In this document: positions 28,551 to 39,626 of the stretch, piece by piece
How positions within the stretch are numbered: the first letter of the stretch is position 1
How the letters are laid out: each line of letters starts with the position of its first letter
NCBI GenBank assembly: GCA_012862575.1
Contig: BLSF01000060.1
Coordinates: 119,501 to 183,500, forward strand
DNA length: 64,000 bases
Origin: Parietichytrium sp. I65-24A
Taxonomy: Eukaryota; Sar; Bigyra; Thraustochytrida; Thraustochytriidae
Direction: 5' to 3'
Notes under the pieces: generated by a model
What the model saw: only the letters and a program-made list of their open reading frames with translations
Database searches by the model: none
What the model was told of the DNA's origin: nothing
Program-made: the position numbers and the translations under genes

Positions 28551-31310
28551 TTACTTTGTGTTCACATCGCATCGTTTGAGCGATTTGTGCGACAGGCCGT
28601 AGTGGTGGTAGTTTTGCAGAATGCTCTTGGTCACGTTCACCGGCCGGCCTCTGGTGTGGCTGGAACCAATATCCCCTTCTTTGATTCCAGTTCCGCAGTA
28701 CAGGTCATAGGCGGAAGCGCAGCTCTTGTGCAAGTCGATCTGAAAGTTTTGCAATTGAGGGTACTGACCGAACTTTTGCGGGCTGCGCTGGTTCACGAGT
28801 CCAAAGTAGAATAGGCCCATGACGACAATTTCTTGGGTCAGCACAGAGCCAGGCATGAGAACTTGGGTCTTGAGAACGTAGTCCAAGAGCAGGCCTCTCC
28901 AGTCAATCTTGGTGGAGAGCGGAATGCAGTGCTCAAGCTGTGGATCCTCTTCGTCCAGAGGGGCGAGGAAGTTTTTGTGCTCGGTTGGGCGGAAAGCGGC
29001 GTCAAAGTCGGCGAGCTGCTCGCCTTCAAGGATCGAATTCCTCTCGGCTGCCTCGAATCGTGACAAGAACTCTTTTGCAGAGGTTGTCTCACCATGCTCA
29101 GCCTTGATGTGCTCCACCCATCCAGAGCAGTCCAAGTCTGAAGACTCGCACGTGGAGACGTGGTCACAGAATGGGCAAGCCGTCATGTAAGGGTTGATTG
29201 CCAAGCCCGCAGCTTGCACTGCAACCGCTGCCGAATCAGTGGAGGCGGACAACGAGGAGACGGTTCTCCTCAACACATCGCGGCGGCGCAAGAGGACCAT
29301 GCGCCCTGCATTAATCGAAGTCCAGGAAACGCCCCGCTTGCGTAGTTCCTTTTCGAGTTCGAGGAATGGCATCGATTCCTGCTCCGAGCAGATTGCTTTG
29401 AACGCAGTGAAGTATGGCCCAAGCTTTTGAGCGCTGTTCACTGGTCGAGTAGAATCGTCAAGGAGGTTGATGTGGGCGCCGAAAGGGTTGTCCACAGATG
29501 GGGTTCCGATATAGCATTGAAAGGCAGAGTCAGAGGCACTCTGAAGAAGCCTTTGGAAGTCGAAAAGCTGCGAAAAGTGCACTTCCTTCTTGAATGGAAG
29601 ACCCAGGACCACACTGGCCAGGCACACGAGCTCTTGGATGACAACCGAGGAAGAAAGGAGAGCATCCTCCGCAAAGAGCTGCGAAAGAAGGAGGCCCTGC
29701 CAGTGAAGGCGATTAGACATCGGAATGACTTGTTGCTTCAACTTCTCAAGATCCTCGCACTCTGGGGCAGAGTCAGGGCGGTTGGTGATGTGTGCCCACG
29801 GAGTTTTTACCGCGAGCTGGATATCGAGCGAAGGTGGCTCAGGAGCGCACTTGTCAATCGCGCGAAACCTGGCCGAGATTTGTTTGCCGAGCGGGCCGTG
29901 CAGATCGAGATGCTTGCACCAGTTCTCGCAGGAGGCAAGCTTGTTGAGTGCGATGGCTCTGCCGCAGATAGGGCACGCAGATACAACGCAGTTAATAATG
30001 TATGAATCGCTGGAGGTAGGAAGCTTATTCTCGAGGCCCTTCATGGTCTCTCGCATGATTGCGCGAGTCCTCAGCGTCGAGATACGAGCTGCGTTGATGT
30101 TTGCCTGAGACTCCAGTGCAGCTTCGATTATGGAAAAGTCAGGAATAGAGCCGCGTGAAGCAGAGGCACCATCAGAGGCACCGCCGCTGGCGCCGAGCTT
30201 TGGGGAGCCGCCCGACGGCTTCTTTTTGTAGCATGCATGGATTTTCTTGAAGACCTGTGTCTTGGTGTTGCTGGTGGGCGATTTGTTGCCTCCCATCTCT
30301 GAGCCATCTGGTGAGCTTGGAATGGACTCCTTTCGCCCGCCTTCCCGAGCGTTTATTCGAAGGCGATGAGGAAGCGGTGAGCCATGGCGAGAGAGGTTAA
30401 ACACACCCTCTCCCTCCAAAGAATTCCTGATTGGGTCGGATTTTGCTCGTTTGCGGCTTTGATCAAACGCAATTGCTGCGTTCAGTTTGCTATACTGCTG
30501 GAGAACAGCCGATGACATTGGGGCTACCGTATCCTTAGTGTGAACAAAATGATTTTCGAACGAGCCCATCTCGGCTGCCTTTCGCTTGCGATGGAAGGCT
30601 TCCGCAGAGCCAGTAGAGGACTCTGAGCGGCTGAGGTTGCTCAAGAGGTTGAGCTCTGCTTGCCGAGCCAACATCATCCGCTCAATCATCATTGCTTGGG
30701 CGTTCGGTGCGAGGTGGTGTGCGCTGTGCTGCAGAGCGAATGGCGGTACGTTGTGGTGGTGGTACCCACCGGTGAGTCCGAACATCTGTTGTTGTTGTTG
30801 CTGCTGCTGCTGCTGTTGTTGCTGTTGTTGTTGCATAATAAGATTCGCGATGAGAGCCTTGTTATCGTACTGGTGTTCCTGGATCTGGTTTTTCTGAGCC
30901 TCCTCGTGCATGGATTGCTCCACCAAGTTCCCGACGAGCGTAGCGGATAACCTGACGGCCCCCGCGGATGCAGAGACGAATGCTACTTCGTACTCATCGG
31001 ACTCTGGAATGTAATGCGCCACGACACCGCGCAAGGAGCCAAGAGTTACATATCTTCCGACAGCCTTGAGGCGCTCGCAAATGAGGGCCGCCAGTGAGGC
31101 CTTGTCGCTCATCTTTGGCGACGAATTGGCGAAAGGCAAACGACCAAACCGAGGATCTCCTCGCTCAACGGCCGGCAGAGGCATGGACATGGACATCGGC
31201 ATGTAGGACGCGGGCACGCTGGACTGAGACCGCGCGCTGGAGCTGGAATGGGTCCTTGCGTTGGGATTCAGGCCCTTGGAGGAGTTTGGACTTTGCGGCA
31301 ATGAATACAT
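28551..31310 (-). CDS. PolyQ protein with duplicated zinc-finger module
   Basis: A 919-residue product from the ATG at 31310; I do not recognise the family. Residues 1-70 are Ser/Pro/Met-rich. Residues about 72-135 form a small beta-rich segment (YVTLGSLRGVVAHYIPES, then YEVAFVS). A run of 16 Gln follows at 160-175 (mixed CAG/CAA), then His-rich and basic linkers. The C-terminal half has two copies of one module about 266 residues apart. Each begins with a CxxC-x14/15-W-x2-H-x3/4-H finger (CPICG at Cys446, CPFCD at Cys712). It continues with IPxSxxxxWxGLLL, a helical stretch and a Tyr-Cys/Tyr-Ile-Gly-Thr element, ending near RPVN. The finger and polyQ suggest a nuclear regulator, which is inference. 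The gene follows a large gene-free region. Confidence 0.7.
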   Translation of the reverse strand: MYSLPQSPNSSKGLNPNARTHSSSSARSQSSVPASYMPMSMSMPLPAVERGDPRFGRLPFANSSPKMSDKASLAALICERLKAVGRYVTLGSLRGVVAHYIPESDEYEVAFVSASAGAVRLSATLVGNLVEQSMHEEAQKNQIQEHQYDNKALIANLIMQQQQQQQQQQQQQQQQMFGLTGGYHHHNVPPFALQHSAHHLAPNAQAMMIERMMLARQAELNLLSNLSRSESSTGSAEAFHRKRKAAEMGSFENHFVHTKDTVAPMSSAVLQQYSKLNAAIAFDQSRKRAKSDPIRNSLEGEGVFNLSRHGSPLPHRLRINAREGGRKESIPSSPDGSEMGGNKSPTSNTKTQVFKKIHACYKKKPSGGSPKLGASGGASDGASASRGSIPDFSIIEAALESQANINAARISTLRTRAIMRETMKGLENKLPTSSDSYIINCVVSACPICGRAIALNKLASCENWCKHLDLHGPLGKQISARFRAIDKCAPEPPSLDIQLAVKTPWAHITNRPDSAPECEDLEKLKQQVIPMSNRLHWQGLLLSQLFAEDALLSSSVVIQELVCLASVVLGLPFKKEVHFSQLFDFQRLLQSASDSAFQCYIGTPSVDNPFGAHINLLDDSTRPVNSAQKLGPYFTAFKAICSEQESMPFLELEKELRKRGVSWTSINAGRMVLLRRRDVLRRTVSSLSASTDSAAVAVQAAGLAINPYMTACPFCDHVSTCESSDLDCSGWVEHIKAEHGETTSAKEFLSRFEAAERNSILEGEQLADFDAAFRPTEHKNFLAPLDEEDPQLEHCIPLSTKIDWRGLLLDYVLKTQVLMPGSVLTQEIVVMGLFYFGLVNQRSPQKFGQYPQLQNFQIDLHKSCASAYDLYCGTGIKEGDIGSSHTRGRPVNVTKSILQNYHHYGLSHKSLKRCDVNTK
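30786..30833. repeat. CAG/CAA tract encoding 16 glutamines
   Basis: Sixteen consecutive glutamine codons on the minus strand, a mix of CAA and CAG. It lies in frame inside the polyQ zinc-finger gene at residues 160-175. Confidence 0.95.
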
Positions 31311-31776
31311 GCAAGCATCAACCGATCGAGCGGTGGGGCAAGCAAGTTGTGTTTCAAGTTTGATGTGTTCCGATCTGTGCTCAGTGTCGTCGACTTCAGA
31401 GCCACTTGACCGGTCGGGATTTGTGTTTATAAGGTGAACCTATTGTGTCCACAACAACAGGTGTCTGCGAAAGCTCGTGTCACACAGCGGACCGTAAAAG
31501 CACCCACCTCTCAGGGGGCTGCCTTGTAAGCGAGCGAGTGCCAATCGGTGTCAACTTTCCTGCAAAAGCGATCTGATTCAGCGAGATTGCGTAATGCCCA
31601 CGCTCTGTCTGCGCCTTGTTCACTCTGCACTCGGCCTCAGCTCATATATTGAATATGTCGTCGGCCTTGGACTCTACTGGTCCGTTCCGTCCTGCACTTG
31701 TGTATGTGGACTGCTAATCTTCGCCTTTCCGTCCTGCCTCGAGGCCGGCTATGGTTGCAGTGTGCTTTTGTCAGTC

Positions 31777-32400
31777 CTTGCTCCACGTCTGTTTGCCTTC
31801 GTTCTCTCTTTCTGTCTTTCTCTCTTTCCTTCCTGCCTGTGGCCGAGTGGGAAACTATGGAAAACTGGTCGTGTCGCGAAACACACAATCAAAACAACGC
31901 TACCTGCTACCCAGTACACGACGGTGCTTTCTTCAGCCTCTTTCCTTCTTTCCTTCTTTCCTTCTTTCCTTCCTCCCTTCCTCCCTCCCTGCTTCCCTTC
32001 CTCCTTTCCGCCCTGCCCTACTTGTCCGTATAAGCCCGCTACTCCTTCCACCCTCCCTCCCTCTCTCAGCCGATCTGTCCTTGGAGGCTTCTCCTTCATC
32101 GACATCATCTTCATCAACATCATCATCATCTTCTTCTTCTCTTGCGTCTCTCTGTCCGTGATGATGTCGTTCTTTCTCTTGGGCCCATGATCCGTCTTGT
32201 TTCTTCTCGTTTTTTTCCCGCTCGTTCCCTCTGCTTGTTCCGCTGACTCACTCGACAAGCTCACTCGATTTCGATCATCCAAGTCTCCCGACATCCTTCC
32301 TTCTCCCCGGACCTCTTGCCTTCTTCCTACCCCTTCCTCCTCCTCCTCCTCCTCCGCTTCCTTCCATTCCTTCCCCCCTTCCTCCTCCCGCGATCCCAGT
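31777..32400. repeat. Long polypyrimidine tract region
   Basis: Mostly C and T, with CTTT/CCTT tandem units at about 31950-32000 and TCC tandem units at about 32335-32365. On the minus strand it is a GA tract upstream of the polyQ zinc-finger gene, 470 bases or more from the ATG. Confidence 0.8.
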
Positions 32401-32495
32401 CGTTGGCAATAGCAGGGTGTAGCAGTGGCCACTTCTCTTTTCCCCTCTGTCGTTGGGAGTCCAGCGTCCGAGTCTGTCAGGCTTGGATGTGTGAG

Positions 32496-32501
32496 AGAGA
32501 G

Positions 32502-32535
<34 letters not shown>

Positions 32536-32536
32536 G
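32496..32536. repeat. GA/CA microsatellite
   Basis: GA units, five CA units, then about twelve GA units. The strand bias is opposite to the neighbouring polypyrimidine tract. Confidence 0.85.
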
Positions 32537-32987
32537 CAGGAGGCAGAGAGACCTCACGAGGGTAAAAAAAGAGGGAGAGAGAGAGTGAGAGGAGACGAGT
32601 TGTGGCGAGATAGAACGTTAGACCCCAGAGACAGAGGAATTGCGGCCAGATGAGATTGTTAATTTGAAAGTTTATCAGTTTTAAAAACCTCCATTGTGGC
32701 CAGCCAAAGTGTTCCCATAGGTTGCAAAGCAATGGCTTTACTTAATCGTCCACTCGCACCTCGTTCCTACTTGGGAAGCGCTAATAAGGCAGGTTTCACC
32801 TTTCCGCCCTGCGTCTACCGCTACCTCGTACGCTATATATTCCCTACCGGAAAGTAGTGATCCTGTGCCGTCCCGTGAATCGCTGTCGAGGTGCTGATTT
32901 ACACCGAACGGCTAGTGTTTACACGCTAGCGGATAATCTCCTCTCCTCTACGAGCTGAGAATAGAGAATAAATAGAGAATTGAGAAC

Positions 32988-33010
32988 ATTCAGAATTCAG
33001 AATTCAGAAT
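32988..33010. repeat. Heptamer tract ATTCAGA
   Basis: Three exact units of period 7 and then two diverged units to about 33021. It lies in the gene-free region. Confidence 0.8.
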
Positions 33011-33934
33011 TTCAGGATTCAGGTTGCGAGGAACTGGAGTTCGATGGAAAGGCACGTTTCCAAGATTAAAATGTCAATATCAATTAAATCCGCATTGGTA
33101 GAGTACAGTACCCTGAAAAAGTAAAAAAGTTATGTGGTGCTTGTTTCGAATGCTTCCGATTGAGAAAGTGGAAAGTGTGGCAAAAGAACTCTTGTCCTGA
33201 TTTCTGAATTCTGATTTCGAGAGTGGCGACGGATGAGTGTGTTGTGTTGAGAAGTGTTGAGTTAGGAGTTAGCTGCGTGTGCAAAGGGTTTGTTTGTTTG
33301 TTTGCAAACTCTGTAGTTCAGTTTCTCCAGTTCTTTCGTGAGGCTGAGTGAGGGGACAGAGTGGCGGAGTTGGCGACGTGATCCGAGTCGCAGCAACGCT
33401 TTTAGCCAGCGGTACTGAGTAGTTGGTGCTCTCTGCACTGCAAGCAAGAAATAGCGTACGATGTCGTTGATTGAGAGAGCTTCTGGAGGGGAAACAGAAG
33501 GCGAAAGTGCCGATCGCAAAGAGAACCCCGATGTGATAAATAAATGCGAAGGAGAACCGAGGTGATCTCGTGCGGCGAAGAAACGACATTCGTTGCTTCC
33601 CGCGGCGATCAGTGAGAAAACTGCTTTGCGCTGAGAGTACGTACAGAATGGTTGTCAGTCACAAAGGCGGGTTCGCACGAAGCGAGTTCGGTGAGTTCGG
33701 CAGTTGAAAGCAGAGACTGCATCAGGGGCAGCGAGTGCAGCGAGAGAAAGAACTGTCCATGACTGTTCTGTAAATCGTGAATTCACAATCCATTTTTTCT
33801 TTTCTTTCTTTTTTATTTATCTCCCAATTGAATTGAAAAAAACTCCCAAAAACTCAATCTATCAGCGGTACGTCTCTCCGGCACTGAGTACTCACACCTC
33901 AATGCACTCAAATTCGCAGTCGGTACCAGTACCT

Positions 33935-33990
33935 ATTACCCACTACCAAGTACCAAGTATCCAGTACCGTACCAGTACTGTCCTTTCGAG
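33935..33990. repeat. GTACC-rich degenerate repeat
   Basis: A patch of overlapping AAGTACC, CAGTACC and related words with a period near 7, next to diverged GTACTGAGTAC copies at 33412 and 33883. Confidence 0.6.
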
Positions 33991-34516
33991 TAGGCACACC
34001 ACCGAGTACTCGTTGCTCACTCAGCTAGTGAAGCTGAAGCGTTACATTCTTGTAAGAGGCTACTATCGCAGTCCAAGTCGTGCTCTCGATTCAACAGCAT
34101 GTTAATACGAGTCCTAGCTTCCTCCTCCGTCTCCACTGTGCGTTTACTATGCGTTCGGGAACAAAAAATGCGAGCCAATTCGCGAGTGTGGGTAGTCGTC
34201 AAGAAAGGAGGAAAGAAGAAGACTATTTGCCACGCTGTACAACCCAAGTGCTACTGTTTTAGTTACCGCAGCCAGTACCACTGCCCGATTCTCTGCAGGC
34301 ACAGGTTTTCCACCGGGTCGGGAGTAGTACTTACAGTTAATACTTCTCAATTAAGTTTGGTCTATTAGTCAGCAGCGATGATTGCTTTTACGTGCTCATT
34401 TTTCATTTCCCCTTTTTCATTTTCATTTACCAGTCGTGAATGAGTGTTGATTGTTGGTTGACAGTGAGGTATAATGCCTTCTCGAGACACAACTTGAACC
34501 GGGTTCTCGAGCCTGG

Positions 34517-34534
34517 GTACTGAGTACTGAGTAC
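34517..34534. promoter_or_regulatory. Double GTACTGAGTAC element
   Basis: Two copies overlap by four bases (34517-34527 and 34524-34534), in the same arrangement as at 215-232 but in opposite orientation. No gene is recognised within 4 kb, so this may mark an unannotated transcription unit. Confidence 0.4.
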
Positions 34535-34710
34535 CGTACCACAGGCCGGTTTACAAAAACTACTGAAGAACAGGCGAACTGAACTCGCAGTGAGTGCATT
34601 TGGTGAGTGCATTTGACGACGTCCATCGTTCACCATAGATGTACAGGAAAGCTCTGCGCTTGGACCGGTGCTTCCGCGTTTGTAGCTGATCTGTGAATTC
34701 AAAAAGTACA

Positions 34711-34721
34711 GTACTGAGTAC
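34711..34721. promoter_or_regulatory. GTACTGAGTAC element
   Basis: This is an exact copy, directly followed by CTGACTGTGAATGA. That 14-base sequence also occurs about 55 bases upstream of the triple-RidA gene (59844-59857). Confidence 0.4.
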
Positions 34722-37428
34722 TGACTGTGAATGATCGCCAATTCCAAAAGTTGTGGAGATTGTCTTGAATGGTTTCAGACTTGGTTTATTTCGAGAACAA
34801 TCAAAATTCATTTTGAATAATAATTCAACAATCAAGGTTGACCGAAAACCTCGCTGCACTGACAGTGGGTAAGTCAGCAAGGGTTTCTATACAAGTGTTG
34901 TTACGTGTACGTACATCCTCGCACCAACCGGACTGGAAATTCGTCATGCATCCAAAGAATTTGAGCTCGTACTGGTACACCGAAGACGCAGGACTTACTC
35001 CAAGTCAGAGTAAGCAAAGCCACTCGCGCGATGCCCTCGAATGTTTCGCACGTTGTTGACTGTGATTTTCATTTGACCGATAGTGATAAATCAACCATTT
35101 TCCACCAGCCTAGAAGTAAGTCATAGCAAGTCCTTCACTGTGTTTTCTGGTCTGACAGTTTCTTTCCACAAGGCGAGTGAGCCTTTTAATCGCCTACTGT
35201 CCAAAAGTCTACAATTGAGTAAAGGGAAGGGGAAACTAGACCTAGGCAGTAACTGCGGCGATAGAGTTGAGTGGGAATACCTCATCACTTAACACTTCTT
35301 GGACAAAACATTTAAGAGGCAAGTGCCAGAAACACACCACGCACACCATTCCGTCCTTTAGGAGTCAAATAGAGGACAAGTACCACACTCTCAGGTGTCT
35401 TCTCCCACACAGGAAATGCGCCGATCAAACTTGGCAAGAGCACGATAAGAAGAAAAGTTCTCATTCACCAAATATGATACAACCTCAAAAAAGTTCACTT
35501 TTAATTCTGCAAGTTTTCTGTTCTGGAGAAATGGGAGCACAACATGAGAGGAAGAAAAGGGAGTGATTGAGTGCTGAGAACACGAACGCCCTCACAAGTC
35601 GCGCGACTGCGAGAAAAGGGACTTCTACGTTCCAGTCAAAACAAAAAATTCTATTTTTAGAAAAACACCTTCTTCTTTTTCCCGCTGGGTTGGTGGCACG
35701 ATACAATATTTCAACTCCTCAGGCTTAGCAAACTGCCAACGTACCTCACCACGAGGGACTAGGCGAGGGCATACATGACGAGCTCTTCCTTTGTTCCTCC
35801 ATTCCTCCCTGAGTAGAACTCCGACATAGCTGCAAGGGGTTACTTTGACTTAGAGAGAAGAGTAGACAACCTCGCGATTTTGGTTGCTCTAAGCTTTGCT
35901 TTTCGCCAGTCGTTGCGTCCACTTTCGTTTGTCGCTATTGCACTATTTAAACAAATCAATAACAGAATACATCTCAGTATTAACAGTATATATGGTGTAC
36001 TGGCATTATCTCGAATCGCAGGAATGCCACTGCGAATGGTAGGTGCCTCAGAAAGACGAAATACTAGGACCAAGGGAGGAAAGAAAGAAGAAGGAGCAGC
36101 GTCCCGGAGATCGCCGGATGTGAGTGGCAGTTAGGCGCTGCGAGTAAGGTCAAGTTGGATTGTGTTTCTAAATCTGGACCCACTCACTAATCGCTCACTC
36201 CCCTGACGTTGTTTTGAGTGGTAAGCTTTTAAGCGTAGATTGTGTGAGAGATTCAGTGAGCGTGTTAGAGTGTCCCTCAGAGAGTGTGCGGACGACTGTA
36301 TCCGTCGGTAGGGTTTGATTAACGATGCGGGTAGAACACGGCCAATTCAAGACATTCCGAGCGGAGACAGAAAAGCACTGCGTTTCTAATTTCTCATTTT
36401 TCATTCTTTTTTTGAACAGAACAGAATTCAGAGTTTTTCAATTTCTTCTCTTTTCCAAGTTGAAACAAGTCGGTGTGCGAGCAGGGGAGTGCCATTCGAG
36501 GATTGCCATAGGCTCCCTCTCCAATTTCCCTCCCGTTACGTACTCGAGAGAGATTCTAGTTGGAGAGATTTACGAGCAGATGCCACCGTGGCCTGTGGTC
36601 CGTGGCCGCTTTGTCCATCGCTCGAACCTTTTTTTCCAAGTGGCGCGGAATGTTCTCTGTCTTGGTTTCTTTCAAGTTGATTGATGTAAAAGTCATAGAT
36701 AGCTACGTAGCGTTACACGTTCTTGTCGCCGATTGTCCCTAGTCCAGGTCTTCAACGTGTGCTGATGGGTGTCCTGCGACCTTTGTCACTTTTTCTTGCA
36801 AATCTGTTGTTGTGTGAATCAAGTCACTCGTCAGAAGATAATTTACTGTTAGAGTTCACAAGGTCAAAATAAAATGTCATAAAGGAACGAAAGGCTGGTG
36901 GTGTTTTAGCCGCGAACCGAATTTTCATATCGAAGTTGCAAAGTTGATTGAAATGAAGCAAAAATAACACCACTTAAACAAACAAACAACAAACAACCAA
37001 AAACAAAAGAGAATGGTCTGAAAACGAGGAAAAAGGAGCCTGCCTCACTGTCAAGACCACAGAGAAAGAGGAAGGTGGGTCACTCAGCCACCATTCCTCC
37101 CTGCCCGTCGGCCACTCAGTCTCCGTTTGGCGTCTTACGACGGCGGGTACGGCGGAGATAAGCCGTGCAATAGCGCCGGTTGTGTCGCACTATCTCGCTA
37201 TCTCGCACCACCCATGGTTGTTGGTTTCTCTAATAGACCTCGAGAACGCGCGCTGGGTTTTCTTACAGCGAAAGGTGTTACTGTATAGTAAGTGGGTGGT
37301 GCGAGGATTGCTCTCGACGGTTAGGAAATATTTGGAACACGAGTCGCGGGGTTGCGGGTTGGATGCGCAGCGCTTGCTTGCACACAAGTGGTCGAACGAA
37401 CGAGCGCAATTGGAGGTCGAAGACGCCG

Positions 37429-37446
37429 GTACTGAGTACTGAGTAC
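37429..37446. promoter_or_regulatory. Double GTACTGAGTAC element
   Basis: Two copies overlap by four bases (37429-37439 and 37436-37446), 2.2 kb from the nearest gene end. Confidence 0.4.
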
Positions 37447-39626
37447 AGCACTGTAGTTCTTGCGAAGCCACCCTCGCGACTTGGGCTTTTCCCAAGTCGA
37501 TTGATGGGTGGTCCATCGCACGCATGCGAATTGTAGCTCATGCGACACCTGCGCCACTAGTGCGTAGCACACTGTCGGACACTTACCAAACGCGATCTCC
37601 CAGGGAGCGCTGGCTATGGCATAACTCTAAGCTTGCCGACATCAGTGGAGCGGAACGCAGGTTGGATTTATACCTCTTTGTGAATTGTAAATTCCCTGGC
37701 TGCGAATGTCTGTGAACCCTGAGTTTTGAATTAGAGCTAGTGAGCTGAACTTGCTCTCCTTGACAGTGGTCGCAGTGGTCGCAGTGGAAAAGTCCGACGG
37801 TCTTCAGTCTTCCTTCCCGCGGCAATCGTTGGCAATCCTGTTCAGTTGAAGAACATGGAAGATCGTTCAGCTCATCAGTGAGATTGCTCGAGTGGCTTTC
37901 AACTTTCAGATGGTAAGGTTGGATTTCCTCGCTACGAGTAGACTCAAGATAGCTGTCAACTTTTTTTTCAAAATTGAGATTTGACTGTAAACGAACATCT
38001 ATCGATAGTTTTTTGGAGTCAGAGCATCTGTCTCAACACCGCTACCACTAGCCATGGCGAGTTAAAGTGCCGCGTCAAGGCCAACGCAACGCCAGCTTTC
38101 TTCGTTTGTCTAAAAGCTGTTCACCTTCACTTGAGCATCTTCGTTGTAAGGCCGAAATTATAAATCATCTCAAGGCTTCCTGCCTTCCCAACGCCCATTT
38201 CACAGTGATGCAGACGTTGTTTCATCTGAAGAATTCTGCATACTCCACAAGTAACTGACTTGACTCTGTGGGTACTCTGTTTGAATCGACAGGGGGTCAG
38301 CTCTTGTAGAGCGAATAGAGACGTCGTGAAAGGAAGCGGAGACAAAAAAGCCTTCGAGTGACTGTGTCGTTTGAAGTGTTGGCAATGAATGAGTTGACAA
38401 TACGAGTACAGTCAGTAACTTCCACGCACTGTCGACCTTGTCAATCAAAATCAAATTGAAATCAAAATCTAAAATGTATTTTGACTTCTCATCCAACGTC
38501 CATGATTCCTTGAGTATTATCCAACGAGCTAGTATTTGGGACGTTCGAGGAATTGGATGGCAAGACTCTTCCACTCCGATTGCAAAGTCAATAGAGCAAA
38601 TTGATACGAATTTCTACTTCGGAAGAAAAAAGGAAAAGGGCTAGAGCTAAGTAGCTTTAGTTAGTTAGCTCTTTAGTGAGGGATGTGTTTGTAAGGTAAG
38701 CTTAGCGGTCGATCCACAGTTCTCGCACTCGAATGGAACCGGAAGCCGTCGCTGATTGGCTGAGCGGCATGTGTGAGAGAAATGCCTGCAGTAGGAGGTA
38801 TAGGAACAAGTAACATCTTCGAACCACCAACCTCCTACCTGGAAAGCGGGAAAAGGCTGAAGGAAGGAAATCATGAGAATTGCATTTGGGTGTTGATTGT
38901 TTTCATACCTATCTTTCTCTCTCTTCCAGTTGTGTGTTTTTTTGTGCTGCGTCGTTTTGTTTTTTGTTCTTCTGACGCACAAGACACATTACTTCTGTCA
39001 ATCAAATTGAAATCTCAATCAACAGTCATCCTGTCAAGAAGTCTCTCAGTGAATGTCCCGCTCTTTCGATCGAAAACAGGAGGAAGAAGGAGTAGAGGAG
39101 GAACAGGAGGCTTACAAATATTCCACAGTGTAAGTAACTCTCGTTCAGTGCTAATGCGTTCAACTGTATTTTACCGCTACGGCCGGGTAGAGAAAGGCGG
39201 TAGTCGATCTGTCGAGATCGCGTTTGCAAGCATACGATTAAGGAATGGACTAATGGGGTTTACTATGACCCACAAGAATCCCTTTTTACTGTTGACACCA
39301 GTTTGCTCCAGATATTTCCCGAATTGACACTCCGCCGTGAAGCTCCGGCGAGTCTGAAACATCTGCTTCTGAAATTCTGGAATCGACATGTCTATTTTGA
39401 TCAAAATTTTTGTTGAAGGGCTCTCTTGATATCTTTCCTTTTTTTCTCTCAAGCAATTAAAAAATTCAGCAGGTCAAGTAGTTCGTTTGAGTCAAGACGG
39501 ATGGTTCGAACGGAAGGAGCAGGTAAGGAGCGGCAGAATGAGCCTGGTCATCGCGGAGGCCGGAAGCAGCGCATTCTACATGACTTTGTACACGAAGCCG
39601 TTGCTAATGTGCGCCGTGGGCTCTCC

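Larger units (their letters stand above)
31311..39626. other. 8.3 kb region without a supportable gene
   Basis: No frame in this stretch shows a recognisable domain or the codon pattern of the neighbouring genes. The left part (31600-32640) is dominated by polypyrimidine and GA tracts, which create long but low-complexity frames (for example 327 codons on the minus strand at 31749-32732). The right part (33000-39600) is visibly richer in A and T. It contains five copies of the GTACTGAGTAC word, a GTACC-rich patch at 33935-33990 and several TGACAGTGA words. Non-coding RNA genes or a diverged gene with introns cannot be excluded. Confidence 0.55.

Noticed and set aside
31749-32732. 327-codon minus-strand frame
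   Set aside because: It is a translation of polypurine microsatellites (Glu/Lys/Arg/Gly runs, Leu-Ser runs) with no domain.
31311-39626. Transposon or virus-derived element in the gene-free interval
   Set aside because: No terminal repeats, integrase, reverse transcriptase, transposase or capsid-like frames were seen.
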